From Flagellimonas onchidii (GTDB lineage Bacteria > Bacteroidota > Bacteroidia > Flavobacteriales > Flavobacteriaceae), in contig NZ_SRXX01000001.1 in assembly GCF_004804315.1 (NCBI RefSeq), positions 1 through 64,000 of the forward strand: a stretch of DNA of 64,000 nt, read 5' to 3'. Below, in pieces: positions 45,411 to 54,308 of the stretch. How positions within the stretch are numbered: the stretch's first letter is position 1; each line of letters begins with the position of its first letter. The notes under the pieces are model-generated. The model was not told the origin of the DNA and ran no database searches. It worked only from the letters and a program-made list of their open reading frames with translations. The position numbers were made by a program, and so were the translations under genes.

Positions 45411-45881
45411 ATCGATTAATTTGGTTTATTTTTTAACATTAATGGAATGATTACTGTTTCTACTTCTGAAGCAGGGAAATTACCGCTAGAAGCTTAATAA
45501 AAGCTATATAGTAACCATCGTTTTCCATAGGTATGAGACAACAGCAATTTGTTCTCTAAAAATATCAAACAGCAATACTTTTTTTTCCTTTTAATAGTAC
45601 CTTTCCATCTTAATTTGGATGGGGAAAGTTGAGCAAGTATCGAATTTTTCCAAGCCTAAAGCATTTGTTTGAATTTCCTCAATCAATCTACGAGTACCAT
45701 ACCCAAATCCCATGTAGTTCTATTTCAGCTACTTTATGGCTCGATTAAATTATACATATCCTCCATGTTCACAAAAGAATTGGTCTGTCATAACAAATTT
45801 GACATTTCTGGCAATAAAAAAGTATTTTACTCACGCGAAAGCTATCCCTTTCTATTGAACCCATTTCAACTTTTTCAACAG
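45411..45881. other. 470-bp gap with no secure gene
   Basis: This separates the DUF6786/fucose gene group from the hydrolase array and is the likely place for a promoter of the GH20-led unit. It holds a small hairpin CCATC...GATGG (about 45604-45622). Short minus-strand fragments such as MGFGYGTRRLIEEIQ are broken by stops and look like remnants. I found no clear TAnnTTTG element. Confidence 0.35.
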
Positions 45882-47168
45882 CTAAAACGCATTGATCTCT
45901 GCCAATTCCAGATTGAACAATTTTTTGGTTATTCTTTCCAGTTTATCCTTATCACCTTTTAAGTGCACCGTTCTATGAACATGCACAATGTTCTCGTTTT
46001 TAGCAAGATGGGCTGCGGGAGACGAACTTTCAATTTCATAAAAAGGACCTAATTGACTTCCGTCCTCCAAGGGGCCGTCATTGTATGAATTTACCGCATC
46101 ACCTTCGAACGGGTTATCTTGTAATTTCCACAATGAATTGACATATCCTTTGTTTCTATCCTCTGGCAGGGAAAGATGTGCCAAAGTTAAAACTTGGTTT
46201 TTGGCATCATAGCTTGCTGCTATGGGCAAGGCCCTTTTTGGGGAAACCCCGATCTTGCCCCTGCTTTTACCATCTGCGGAAAACAAGATTACTCCTTTGT
46301 CCTCCAAAACGGTTAACCTATCGGCAGGAATCGCGCCATTTCCGAACTCATAGTCGGTCACTATTTTGCCCAACTCGGCCTCATCACCTTTCTTAAAAGG
46401 AATGATCACATTGGTCTCGTCACTTGGATTGAGCATGCTCAAAATCCATATGGAAAGCATCCCGGATTCTTCATTCCAGGTATTCTCCCCGGTATTGGTC
46501 AATATGTTCTCCGTTTCAAAACCGACCATATTTATTCCTTCTTCAATGTCGATTCCCAAGACATCCGCAACTTTTTCAGTAGAAAGCAATCTTACGGTCC
46601 GTTCCACCAACAAATCAAAGGTGACTCCTGAATAGTTCAACAATTGCATCTCTTTTTTGAAACTGGCCTCGTTCTTGCTCTTGCCAACCAATTCAAAAGG
46701 TTCGGTATCCAACTCTTTGGGGACATACCAATTATCAAACTCAAATGTTGTTCCAGGTTTGAAATAAATGGAATATTGACCTCCTTCCGGGCCTAACCAA
46801 AAACGTTCTTCCCCTCCCAATGGATTAAAATGTTCTTTTACTTCGCCCGATGCGATCAAATCGTAATTGAGCCAACCAAAACTTTGTCCTTCCCCGCCAA
46901 CGGCGGTACTGGTCATAACCCTTCCTTGCAAGGACGGGGCCACCGCAACCTTACCCATTCCGTTAGCATCTGAAAGTTCAATGATTTCCATGTGCTCTTT
47001 CAAAAAAGCTACATCACTTTGGTAATTATGGTTCCCTTCTTTTTGATTTTCATGCATAATTTTTTCATTATCGGTTTTATCAGAAGTATCCGTCTTTGGT
47101 TTCTGTTTACAAGAAACAACCAGAGCCAAAAGCCCCAATACTAAAACATATTTGTTCTTTTTTTTCAT
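45882..47168 (-). CDS. DUF6786-type lipoprotein
   Basis: 428 residues from the ATG at 47168, which starts the lipoprotein signal VLVLGLLALVVSC. The body has beta-rich segments GKVAVAPSLQGRVMTSTAVG, GGEERFWLGPEGGQYSIYF, WILSMLNPSDETNVIIPF and GPFYEIESSSPAAHL, the pattern of the DUF6786 family seen beside sugar-use genes in Bacteroidota. The arrangement recalls a galactose-mutarotase-like fold (inference), so it may be a periplasmic sugar epimerase or binding protein. It is placed directly after the kinase and is probably cotranscribed with fucP-fucI-kinase. Confidence 0.6.
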   Translation of the reverse strand: MKKKNKYVLVLGLLALVVSCKQKPKTDTSDKTDNEKIMHENQKEGNHNYQSDVAFLKEHMEIIELSDANGMGKVAVAPSLQGRVMTSTAVGGEGQSFGWLNYDLIASGEVKEHFNPLGGEERFWLGPEGGQYSIYFKPGTTFEFDNWYVPKELDTEPFELVGKSKNEASFKKEMQLLNYSGVTFDLLVERTVRLLSTEKVADVLGIDIEEGINMVGFETENILTNTGENTWNEESGMLSIWILSMLNPSDETNVIIPFKKGDEAELGKIVTDYEFGNGAIPADRLTVLEDKGVILFSADGKSRGKIGVSPKRALPIAASYDAKNQVLTLAHLSLPEDRNKGYVNSLWKLQDNPFEGDAVNSYNDGPLEDGSQLGPFYEIESSSPAAHLAKNENIVHVHRTVHLKGDKDKLERITKKLFNLELAEINAF

Positions 47169-47234
47169 CACATTCTTTATTAATGGTTCAACCAAAAACA
47201 TATTCTATTATTTATTTTATTGAAGTGGTTTAAA

Positions 47235-48911
47235 TCAATTCAATGCTTCATTCCGAATGGCCATAAGGTCTTTCATCACACTGAAAAGATTATCTTTTAC
47301 ACTGTCCTTCTCTCCAAATTTAGCATGAAGCTGTGAGTAGATTCCAAAAAGTTTGGTGTATACGGAATGCTCTGCCGCATCTGGTTCATAAACTTTTTCG
47401 GATGGTACGGAGAGCTTTCCAACAATCTCATCAATGGAAACATCTTCACCAATACTTCTTGTATGGGCCACAGCAGCCATGATAGCAGCACCGACCGCCA
47501 CTGTTTCAGGGTTTTCCACCAACCTTACGGGACATCCCATGATATCCGCATAAATCTGCATGAACATTTCATTTTTATGTCCAATTCCCCCAGTAACTAT
47601 GATCTCATCAATGGTGATTCCTTGGCTTTCGACCAGTTTAATGATCTTTAGCGCACCAAATCCCGTTGCTTCAATCAATCCTCTATAAATTTCATAGTCT
47701 GTTGTCGCCAATGTCTGACCGATAAGCAATCCTGATAATTGTTGATCGCTTAGAATATTTCGGTTACCGTTGTTCCAATCCAATGCCAATAAACCGCTTT
47801 CTCCAGCCTTAAGCTGATCTGCTTTTTCTGTAAGCACCTGATGATAGGAACTTTCTTGCTTGAGCACATGTTGTACCCACCAATTCAACAAATCCCCGAC
47901 CGCTGCCTGACCTGCTTCAATTCCAACATAACCCGGCAGCACCGATTCTTCAACAATTCCGGCTACACCATTAAAATCTTCGGGCTTATCCTTTAACGGA
48001 AACACCATGATATCACAGGTTGATGTCCCTATGATCTTCACAAACTTTCCGTTCCCAATACCTGCTCCAATGGCCCCAACATGGGCATCCAGTGCCCCTA
48101 CAGCAATTGGAATACCTGCTGGCACACCCAGACGCTCACTCCATTCTTGAGATAACACTCCTAAGGTTTCCTCAAAAGTGTATGCATTATCATACAACCT
48201 ATCCCTTAATTCAGCCAACTTTGGGTTGAGTGAAGCCAAAAACTCTTTATCGGGAAGGCCTCCCCAGCTTTCTGAATACATGGCTTTATGTCCGGCTGCA
48301 CAAACATTTCGCTTTAGTTTGGACACATCGGAAATTCCTGCGAGTGTGGCAGGGATAAAATCTGATTGCTCTACCCAACTGTATGCAGCATCGAAAACTT
48401 CGGGAGCCACATTTAGACAGTGCCAAACCTTGGACCAAAACCATTCCGATGAATAGGTCCCACCACATTTTGCCAAATATTCTGGTCTGGACGCGGAAGC
48501 TTTTTGGGTAACTTCCAAAGCTTCACCCACAGAAGTGTGATCTTTCCACAGCCATGCATAGGCATCCAAATTATCTTTGAACTCAGGCAAGGCCATCAAG
48601 GGTTGCATGTTCTGTTGTACAGGTATGGGCGTGGATCCTGTCGCATCCACACCTATACCTAGAATATTTTCCGAAGAAAAACCTTTGGCCTGAAAATCTT
48701 TCATTGCATTTTTGACAGCTACTTCGAGCGACCTCATATATTCCAAAGGGGATTGCCTTGCCAAAAGCGGATTATTGGAATCCACATAAGTTCCAGCTTC
48801 CCCTCCATCATAGGGACATACTCCTGTAGCTACAATATCTCCTGAACCTACATCCAAGATGCACGCCCTACCGGAACCTGTACCAAAATCCAATCCGAGT
48901 GTAAACTTCAT
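47235..48911 (-). CDS. FGGY-family carbohydrate kinase, ribulokinase (AraB)-like
   Basis: A 558-residue cytoplasmic sugar kinase. FTLGLDFGTGSGRACILDVG is the phosphate-1 motif, with VDATGSTPIPVQQNMQPL, LWKDHT, CGGTYSSEWFWSKVWHCLN, CAAGHKAMYSESWGGLPDKE and GALDAHVGAIGAGIGN all matching AraB. IIVTGGIGHKNEMFMQIYAD is the C-terminal ATP motif. It is paired with an L-fucose isomerase, and not with araA or araD. It may thus phosphorylate L-fuculose, or D-ribulose from D-arabinose, since AraB-type kinases accept several ribuloses. The start lies 7 bp after the fucI stop. The exact substrate needs biochemistry. Confidence 0.85.
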   Translation of the reverse strand: MKFTLGLDFGTGSGRACILDVGSGDIVATGVCPYDGGEAGTYVDSNNPLLARQSPLEYMRSLEVAVKNAMKDFQAKGFSSENILGIGVDATGSTPIPVQQNMQPLMALPEFKDNLDAYAWLWKDHTSVGEALEVTQKASASRPEYLAKCGGTYSSEWFWSKVWHCLNVAPEVFDAAYSWVEQSDFIPATLAGISDVSKLKRNVCAAGHKAMYSESWGGLPDKEFLASLNPKLAELRDRLYDNAYTFEETLGVLSQEWSERLGVPAGIPIAVGALDAHVGAIGAGIGNGKFVKIIGTSTCDIMVFPLKDKPEDFNGVAGIVEESVLPGYVGIEAGQAAVGDLLNWWVQHVLKQESSYHQVLTEKADQLKAGESGLLALDWNNGNRNILSDQQLSGLLIGQTLATTDYEIYRGLIEATGFGALKIIKLVESQGITIDEIIVTGGIGHKNEMFMQIYADIMGCPVRLVENPETVAVGAAIMAAVAHTRSIGEDVSIDEIVGKLSVPSEKVYEPDAAEHSVYTKLFGIYSQLHAKFGEKDSVKDNLFSVMKDLMAIRNEALN

Positions 48912-48918
48912 CGACCGA

Positions 48919-50622
48919 TTACTTTTGTCTCATTATTTTGGTTTGATCTTCCCCTCCGTTGATGATGTACAACAATGGAATAGGTCTATCTACCCCTTCT
49001 TCGTAAACTGGTTTTGCCGCCCATGGGGTAACTGATAGCACATTGGCCATGTCCATCCAAAATTGCAATCTTGACCTTTTTAAATTCCAGGTCATGTGGA
49101 AGTGATTGGCTGGCGCATAATGCTTGTATTCATCCATGGTAGCATACTTTGGCATCACAAAAGTATGTGGCCAAGTCGGGTTGGCTGTTTCACAAACGGC
49201 TTGTGCCAATTTTTGAGGTGGAAGCACCGTTTCTGCTTCGTCCCATACCATGGAGAACATTCCTGAAAGTGAGCTGTATGCCAATCGTGCAGCTATACCT
49301 TCAATTCCTTCTGGAGAAATATAGTGTACTGAATTTCCTAGGTAGGAGAAATATTCCACTGCTTTAGGAAATGTAATGTTCTTTAAAATGTCTTTGGGGT
49401 CGGTTCCAGGAAGGGCTGCCCAATCAAATGAAGCTGAACCTGAATTTACACCATCCACAAAACCTTTTTGCTCCCAAACCGCATCACCACTTAATTCAAC
49501 ACCTTGTGCTTTTGCAAAATCCTTAATTTCCTCTGCGCTCCATACTTTTCTAAAGTCCATAAACAATGGCGGATTACCTGCTGATAACCACGTCATGAAC
49601 AATTGCGTCAACAATGCCTGTACATCGGCCTCGGTTGCATAAGGAACAACTTCTTTTGGTCCGTTGTGGTCGAATGTTGAGTTAAACAGCGATTCCATGA
49701 TATCGGCTACAGGCAATGGGATACCTCTTGCATCGGATCCCCATTCCAACTGGCTCATGAACCCACCCCCAACGGCGTTAAGCTCTTTCATCAAATCGCG
49801 CACTATCAAATACAGTGCAAGACTCTTGTCCAAATTATCACTATCCACATTTTCTGGAAGCTCTATACCGGCAGACCCTTCGGTAAGCCATGTTCTTAAT
49901 CTCCCCAGTTCTTCTTTATCATAGGATTCCTTGGCCAATAGATCCGCCAAGAATTTCATGTCCATACGGGTAATTTCAAGCCCAAACTGGTTTCTGGTGG
50001 CCGCAACATGAGGCAATGCAGTTTCCATTCCCATAGAATCGTGTCCAAACACCAACACTCGCTTTCCTTTAAGGCCTTGAATGGTAACCGCCGCATAGCA
50101 CCAATCGATAAGCGCTTCTTTGGTTTCTTCGGTCATTACAGGATCAAGTCCCGTATCATCCCAGCTTCCAACATTAATGTGTACCAATCTGCCCGATTGT
50201 GCCAAAGCACCATTGGTAGCATGGGTAAACACTACTCCTGGCCTTGGGCCACTGTTTCCGGTGGTAAAATTAAAAGGTGTGTCTGATGGAAAATGCGACA
50301 ATAAGGACATTACCGTCAGCTGCGGGAATGCCCAAGTATCCGGCACACAAACGATAATGTTAACTCCCGCTTTTTTGAATTGTGAGGCCACCAAATCGGC
50401 CTGTTTTTCCCCATCGACCAAAACATCGGAATACACTACGGGAACTTCTGTTCCATTTGGTGTTCGAACGGCACCAGAAAGTTGGTCCGAAGCCATTTTT
50501 ATAATGTTCGCTGCGCGTGTACGCGAATCTTGGTCTATCCTTGGGTCACATGTTGCAAATACCCCAATAACCGGAAGACCGGTATTTTCCTTTACGTTTT
50601 CATCTAATCTTAATGAAGGCAT
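48919..50622 (-). CDS. fucI: L-fucose isomerase
   Basis: 567 residues, cytoplasmic. It converts L-fucose to L-fuculose, and by family knowledge also D-arabinose to D-ribulose. Alignment by eye to the E. coli enzyme gives metal ligands Glu in ATEADVQ, Asp in LFMDFRKVWS and His in APANHFHMT. Other shared segments are GFVDGVNSGSASFDW, STFDHNGPKEVVPYATE and TWPHTFVMPKYAT. It lies between the FucP-type permease (29 bp) and the kinase (7 bp), so the three form an operon. No fuculose-1-phosphate aldolase is in the window; that step must be encoded elsewhere. Confidence 0.92.
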   Translation of the reverse strand: MPSLRLDENVKENTGLPVIGVFATCDPRIDQDSRTRAANIIKMASDQLSGAVRTPNGTEVPVVYSDVLVDGEKQADLVASQFKKAGVNIIVCVPDTWAFPQLTVMSLLSHFPSDTPFNFTTGNSGPRPGVVFTHATNGALAQSGRLVHINVGSWDDTGLDPVMTEETKEALIDWCYAAVTIQGLKGKRVLVFGHDSMGMETALPHVAATRNQFGLEITRMDMKFLADLLAKESYDKEELGRLRTWLTEGSAGIELPENVDSDNLDKSLALYLIVRDLMKELNAVGGGFMSQLEWGSDARGIPLPVADIMESLFNSTFDHNGPKEVVPYATEADVQALLTQLFMTWLSAGNPPLFMDFRKVWSAEEIKDFAKAQGVELSGDAVWEQKGFVDGVNSGSASFDWAALPGTDPKDILKNITFPKAVEYFSYLGNSVHYISPEGIEGIAARLAYSSLSGMFSMVWDEAETVLPPQKLAQAVCETANPTWPHTFVMPKYATMDEYKHYAPANHFHMTWNLKRSRLQFWMDMANVLSVTPWAAKPVYEEGVDRPIPLLYIINGGEDQTKIMRQK

Positions 50623-50651
50623 AATTTTATATTTTGTTTATTTAAATTTTA

Positions 50652-51983
50652 TCAATTCGTTTCAACTTTATTTTCCCATTTCCTGTAAGACAGGATACCG
50701 TAAACTGCCACTACTACGTAGCACAACAATGGAAGAATAAAAGAAAATCTTACTTCGGAAACTCCAAGAATCAATACATCATCATACCCCTTTCCTCCAA
50801 AATCCAAGATCATTCCTTGTAAAACAGGCAATATTGCCCCACCTACAATTGCCATTACCAAAAAGGCGGAACCGTATTTTGTATCATCCCCAAGACCATT
50901 CAGAGCTATCCCGTAAATTGTTGGAAACATTAATGACATACAGAAAGAGATACCCACAAGACTATACAATCCATTCATTCCAGGAATAAAAATAGCTCCC
51001 AGTGTACAGGCTATCGCCCCAAATGAAAGAACTGCAAGAAGTTTTCCCGAGCTAAAATATCTAAGCAAAAAGGTACATATCCACCTACCCAACAAAAACA
51101 CCCCAAGTGCAGTCATGGCATATTTAACAGCAGCTTGATTATCAATACCTAATGTTTCAGCATATTGATAGATGTATGTCCAACACATAATTTGTGCACC
51201 GACGTAAAATGTCTGGGCTATAACACCTCCCGTAAAATGGGATTTCTTAAAGATTCGTTTTATGGACACTAGGACTCCGGAAGTATCCGTTTCCTTCTTT
51301 TCCGGCATTTTCGAAAATGCAATAATTGCCAAAACTATCAGCAAAAAGGCTCCTAAAGCGACATAAGGATCCCTTACAACCATCAAATCGGAAGTTCTAA
51401 TGGCCTCTCTTGCACTGGCAGAAAGACCCGCATATTCTTCAGCGCTATAATCATCTGATTGTAATGCACCCAAAACAAATGTTTGGGCAACATATAGACC
51501 AGCCAAAGCCCCCATAGGATTAAATGCCTGGGATAAGTTCAAACGCTGCGTAGCGGTTCTTTCATCTCCCATGGAAAGAATGTATGGATTGGCCACCGTT
51601 TCAAGGAAGGCAAGACCAAAAGTCAAAATGTAAAGTGCTAAAAGAAATATTATATATTCCTCAAGTGCTGCTGCAGGATAAAAAAGGAGGGCTCCTAAAG
51701 AGTATAGCACCAGACCTAGAACTATACCTTTCTTGTACGAATATTTCCTAATAAAAATAGCGGCAGGCAAAGCCATTGTTCCATACCCCCCATAAAATGC
51801 CATTTGCACCAATGAAGCTTGAAAATTATCCAACTCCAATATTTTCTTGAAAGCAGAAACCATGGGATTAGTAATATCATTCGCAAAGCCCCATAATGCA
51901 AACAGCGATGTTACTAAAATAAAAGGTATCAACACCCCTTTTTCCACAACTTTTGGCTTTTGTTTTCCGTTTATTTCATCCAT
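50652..51983 (-). CDS. fucP: FucP-type sugar:H+ symporter (MFS)
   Basis: 443 residues with about twelve hydrophobic segments, e.g. VLIPFILVTSLFALWGFAND and AFYGGYGTMALPAAIFIRKY. FALWGFANDITNP and YILTFGLAFLETVANPYIL with the conserved Glu and Asn are typical of the FucP/GlcP family in the major facilitator superfamily, located in the inner membrane. With fucI next to it L-fucose is the likely substrate, but this family in Bacteroidota also takes glucose, galactose or GlcNAc. It is the first gene of the minus-strand operon; a conserved motif lies 80-113 bp upstream. Confidence 0.88.
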   Translation of the reverse strand: MDEINGKQKPKVVEKGVLIPFILVTSLFALWGFANDITNPMVSAFKKILELDNFQASLVQMAFYGGYGTMALPAAIFIRKYSYKKGIVLGLVLYSLGALLFYPAAALEEYIIFLLALYILTFGLAFLETVANPYILSMGDERTATQRLNLSQAFNPMGALAGLYVAQTFVLGALQSDDYSAEEYAGLSASAREAIRTSDLMVVRDPYVALGAFLLIVLAIIAFSKMPEKKETDTSGVLVSIKRIFKKSHFTGGVIAQTFYVGAQIMCWTYIYQYAETLGIDNQAAVKYAMTALGVFLLGRWICTFLLRYFSSGKLLAVLSFGAIACTLGAIFIPGMNGLYSLVGISFCMSLMFPTIYGIALNGLGDDTKYGSAFLVMAIVGGAILPVLQGMILDFGGKGYDDVLILGVSEVRFSFILPLLCYVVVAVYGILSYRKWENKVETN

Positions 51984-52348
51984 ATTCTAAACTTTTACTA
52001 AAATTAAATTTTTATAAAAATCGATAAATTCTTAAAAATACCTTTGTTACACTCATATTCGTTGTACTGTTTATTCAATTTTGTGTCAATTTTTACGAAT
52101 GCCGAAAAAAATTAGCAGATAAATTGAATACGGATTCACATAAGTCAATTGAAGTGCAGAATGTAATTTTTGAAGTTTGTTTTAAAACTTTACTTTTCAA
52201 TGCAATTCCATAAACGAATAAGATATTGTGAAGTAAAATGCCCCAAAGGAAATCGAACATTATCTCATAAACTAATAAACGATTACGTCAAAAAAATTAT
52301 CAAAAAGATTATTCAAAATGAGATTCCCAAATACCACAATTCTCTATC
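51984..52348. promoter_or_regulatory. fucP upstream region with a conserved 34-bp motif
   Basis: The gap holds the motif at 52063-52096, which on the minus strand reads GTAAAAATTGACACAAAATT and then GAATAAACAGTACA. The same motif with five changes recurs at 53095-53128. It lies 80-113 bp upstream of the fucP start, a good place for an operator or activator site. The rest is AT-rich without a gene. Confidence 0.5.
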
Positions 52349-52921
52349 TCAAAAATCCATTAATTTCCTATTTCCCATTCTAATGTTTCTGATCAAACCC
52401 TTACAGATTTTATGGCCCAATTGGCGTGCCTCATCCTTATCTAATTTTTTGGTCTTATCATTGCCATAGGTAACCGAAGGAAGGCATTCATCTATAAGAA
52501 CATCGGAACCCTCGGCCCAGTTAGAATTGAATGAGCAAGTATTTTTAAAATCATTTATGGTAATCACACCATCAATTCGGCTAATTGTATTTATATCCAA
52601 TACAAATTTTTTACAAAAACTTGGCTCAACCATATGAAGAATTATACCGTAACCATAAAAAAGAGCTTTTTCATAAATGCCCTCCACAATATCCGAGTAA
52701 TCTTTTAATCTAAACTTGGGGAAACATACCATTATTATGTCTTTTTCCTGTTTTTTCAAGGCCTTTGCATTGTAATTTGGGATGTAGTTACAGTTATAGG
52801 CCAGCTCCTTGAGCTCTGCTCTGGTCTCTCTACTTATTTCATGACAATCGTTCAACGCCTTAGATACCGTAGAAACAGAAAATCCAGAAATCGCGGCCAA
52901 ATCCTTTAGTCTAGTTCTCAT
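52349..52921 (-). CDS. Short LacI-family regulator, truncated or internally deleted
   Basis: 190 residues, against about 340 for the family. The N-terminal helix-turn-helix is intact (RLKDLAAISGFSVSTVSKAL, then NDCHEISRETRAELKELAY with NYIPNYNAKAL). A partial periplasmic-binding-like domain follows (IIMVCFPKFRLKDYSDIVEG, RIDGVITINDF). From about residue 140 the sequence jumps to what looks like a C-terminal piece (ARQLGHKICKGLIRNI), so the sugar-binding core seems deleted. It could still bind DNA but probably lacks inducer response. It is 365 bp upstream of fucP in the same direction. Confidence 0.75.
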   Translation of the reverse strand: MRTRLKDLAAISGFSVSTVSKALNDCHEISRETRAELKELAYNCNYIPNYNAKALKKQEKDIIMVCFPKFRLKDYSDIVEGIYEKALFYGYGIILHMVEPSFCKKFVLDINTISRIDGVITINDFKNTCSFNSNWAEGSDVLIDECLPSVTYGNDKTKKLDKDEARQLGHKICKGLIRNIRMGNRKLMDF

Positions 52922-53094
52922 ATAAAAGTTTTTACTTCATGGTTTTACATCGAATCCATCAACTTCATTTTACCCCTCTTGACACAATGCAATTCTTAAC
53001 TCGAAGAAATAATCCAAAAGAATTCTCCGAGTATTTTTCTTGCAAAAAAATATCAATCCTCAATCAAAGATATTTCTGTATCAGAAAAGATCAG

Positions 53095-53128
53095 TGTACA
53101 GCTTAATCAATTTTGTGTTTATTTTTAC
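53095..53128. promoter_or_regulatory. Second copy of the 34-bp motif
   Basis: The minus strand reads GTAAAAATAAACACAAAATT and then GATTAAGCTGTACA, matching the fucP-upstream copy in 29 of 34 positions. It lies in the 417-bp divergent gap, 174 bp upstream of the short lacI gene and 211 bp upstream of araC. A weaker third match (AATTTATGTATAATTTTACA, 53315 onward) covers the araC start. A shared regulator of the three units is a reasonable inference. The remainder of the gap (52922-53338) has no gene. Confidence 0.5.
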
Positions 53129-53338
53129 ATTCCGTGCAATAATGAATTTAAATTACCAGACCATATATGACCATGCCAAATCAGCATCAAAAGCTAAATT
53201 AGTCAGCAAAAAGTAATTCAATTTCCCTGTTTTTAAGGGTTTTAAGTTCACCATTCACAAAAACGTCGAAACTTCAAATCCTTGAGACTTGCTTCATGCC
53301 GACTTAAATTAAAGAATTTATGTATAATTTTACATTGT

Positions 53339-54247
53339 ATGTTAATTGCAAGACAAATTTCGGAAAGTGGTGACCCATCCACTGACCATCAAATATTCAG
53401 GAAATTAAAATTTCAAGTGCTCTGTTGTAGGTATTGGTGGTTTGAGGCATGGAAGGGAAAAAAAATGTCATTCCCATATTGGAGATTATATTGGAACAAA
53501 AATCCTGGGGCGTATGTTTATTATAATGAGAAAATTTACCTTACTCCAGAGAATATCTATCTTATTCCTCCATATACACCTTTCTCTAATAATATAGACG
53601 CATCTAAGGCAGATGAAAAAACGGATTATTTCTTCAAATGCGGTAAAATAAACTCAAAAGAAGAGGAGAATCATCACGAACAAATCGGTAACATTATTCA
53701 TTTCTTCATTCATTTTACGTTGGGCCATCCTTTTGACAATGTCACTCCCGGGGTATACCCATTACTGATGACAGAACAGGAAAAAAATCAGCTAAGCACA
53801 ATCACACAAGGATTAATCAACGATTCAGCCAATTTTTCTATAAAACAATCCTTGACCATCTATAGTCTTGTTCTTTCCATTGTCAATAAATTGCCTCTTT
53901 CTGTTTGGTCAAAAAAGCGGACGGACGAAAAAATCAGAACCATAATTGACTATATAGAAAACAATCTTGATTCTAAATTGACCAATGAAATACTCTCAAA
54001 AAAAATAATGTTATCTCCTAGTTCTTTTTTAAGGTTATTTCATAAAAATACTGGACAAAGCCCAAGTAGTTTTATAAAACAAATGAGGTTAGAGAAAGCA
54101 AATAATCTGCTTTTGGATACGAATATGAGCATTGATTACATAGCATTCACTTGCGGTTTTTCTGATAGATATCACTTTACCAAGGTGTTTTGTAGGGTAA
54201 TGAAGATATCTCCTGCCGCCTATAGAAAAACGGTAGGTTTACTATAG
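53339..54247 (+). CDS. AraC-family transcriptional regulator
   Basis: 302 residues from the ATG at 53339; an in-frame TTG at 53282 is weaker. The N-terminal half is a cupin-like ligand domain (FPYWRLYWNKNPGAYVYYNE, then KIYLTPENIYLIPPYTPFSN). The C-terminal domain has two helix-turn-helix motifs (NEILSKKIMLSPSSFLRLFH and MSIDYIAFTCGFSDRYHFTK), ending KISPAAYRKTV. It is the only full-length, sugar-type local regulator in this patch and is a good candidate to control the fucP operon, which it faces in the opposite direction. Confidence 0.88.
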   Translation: MLIARQISESGDPSTDHQIFRKLKFQVLCCRYWWFEAWKGKKMSFPYWRLYWNKNPGAYVYYNEKIYLTPENIYLIPPYTPFSNNIDASKADEKTDYFFKCGKINSKEEENHHEQIGNIIHFFIHFTLGHPFDNVTPGVYPLLMTEQEKNQLSTITQGLINDSANFSIKQSLTIYSLVLSIVNKLPLSVWSKKRTDEKIRTIIDYIENNLDSKLTNEILSKKIMLSPSSFLRLFHKNTGQSPSSFIKQMRLEKANNLLLDTNMSIDYIAFTCGFSDRYHFTKVFCRVMKISPAAYRKTVGLL

Positions 54248-54308
54248 ATTTTTGCGCATTTGTAAGATTTTGACATATTTCTTCTTTCCCTTCCCAGGGA
54301 TAATCAAA

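Noticed and set aside
45669-45962. Plus-strand ORF of 97 codons in the gap after DUF6786
   Set aside because: It overlaps the end of the DUF6786 gene in antisense and has no recognisable features.
52170-52469. Plus-strand ORF of 99 codons near the lacI gene
   Set aside because: It overlaps the 3' end of the short lacI gene in antisense, is AT-rich and shows no domain.
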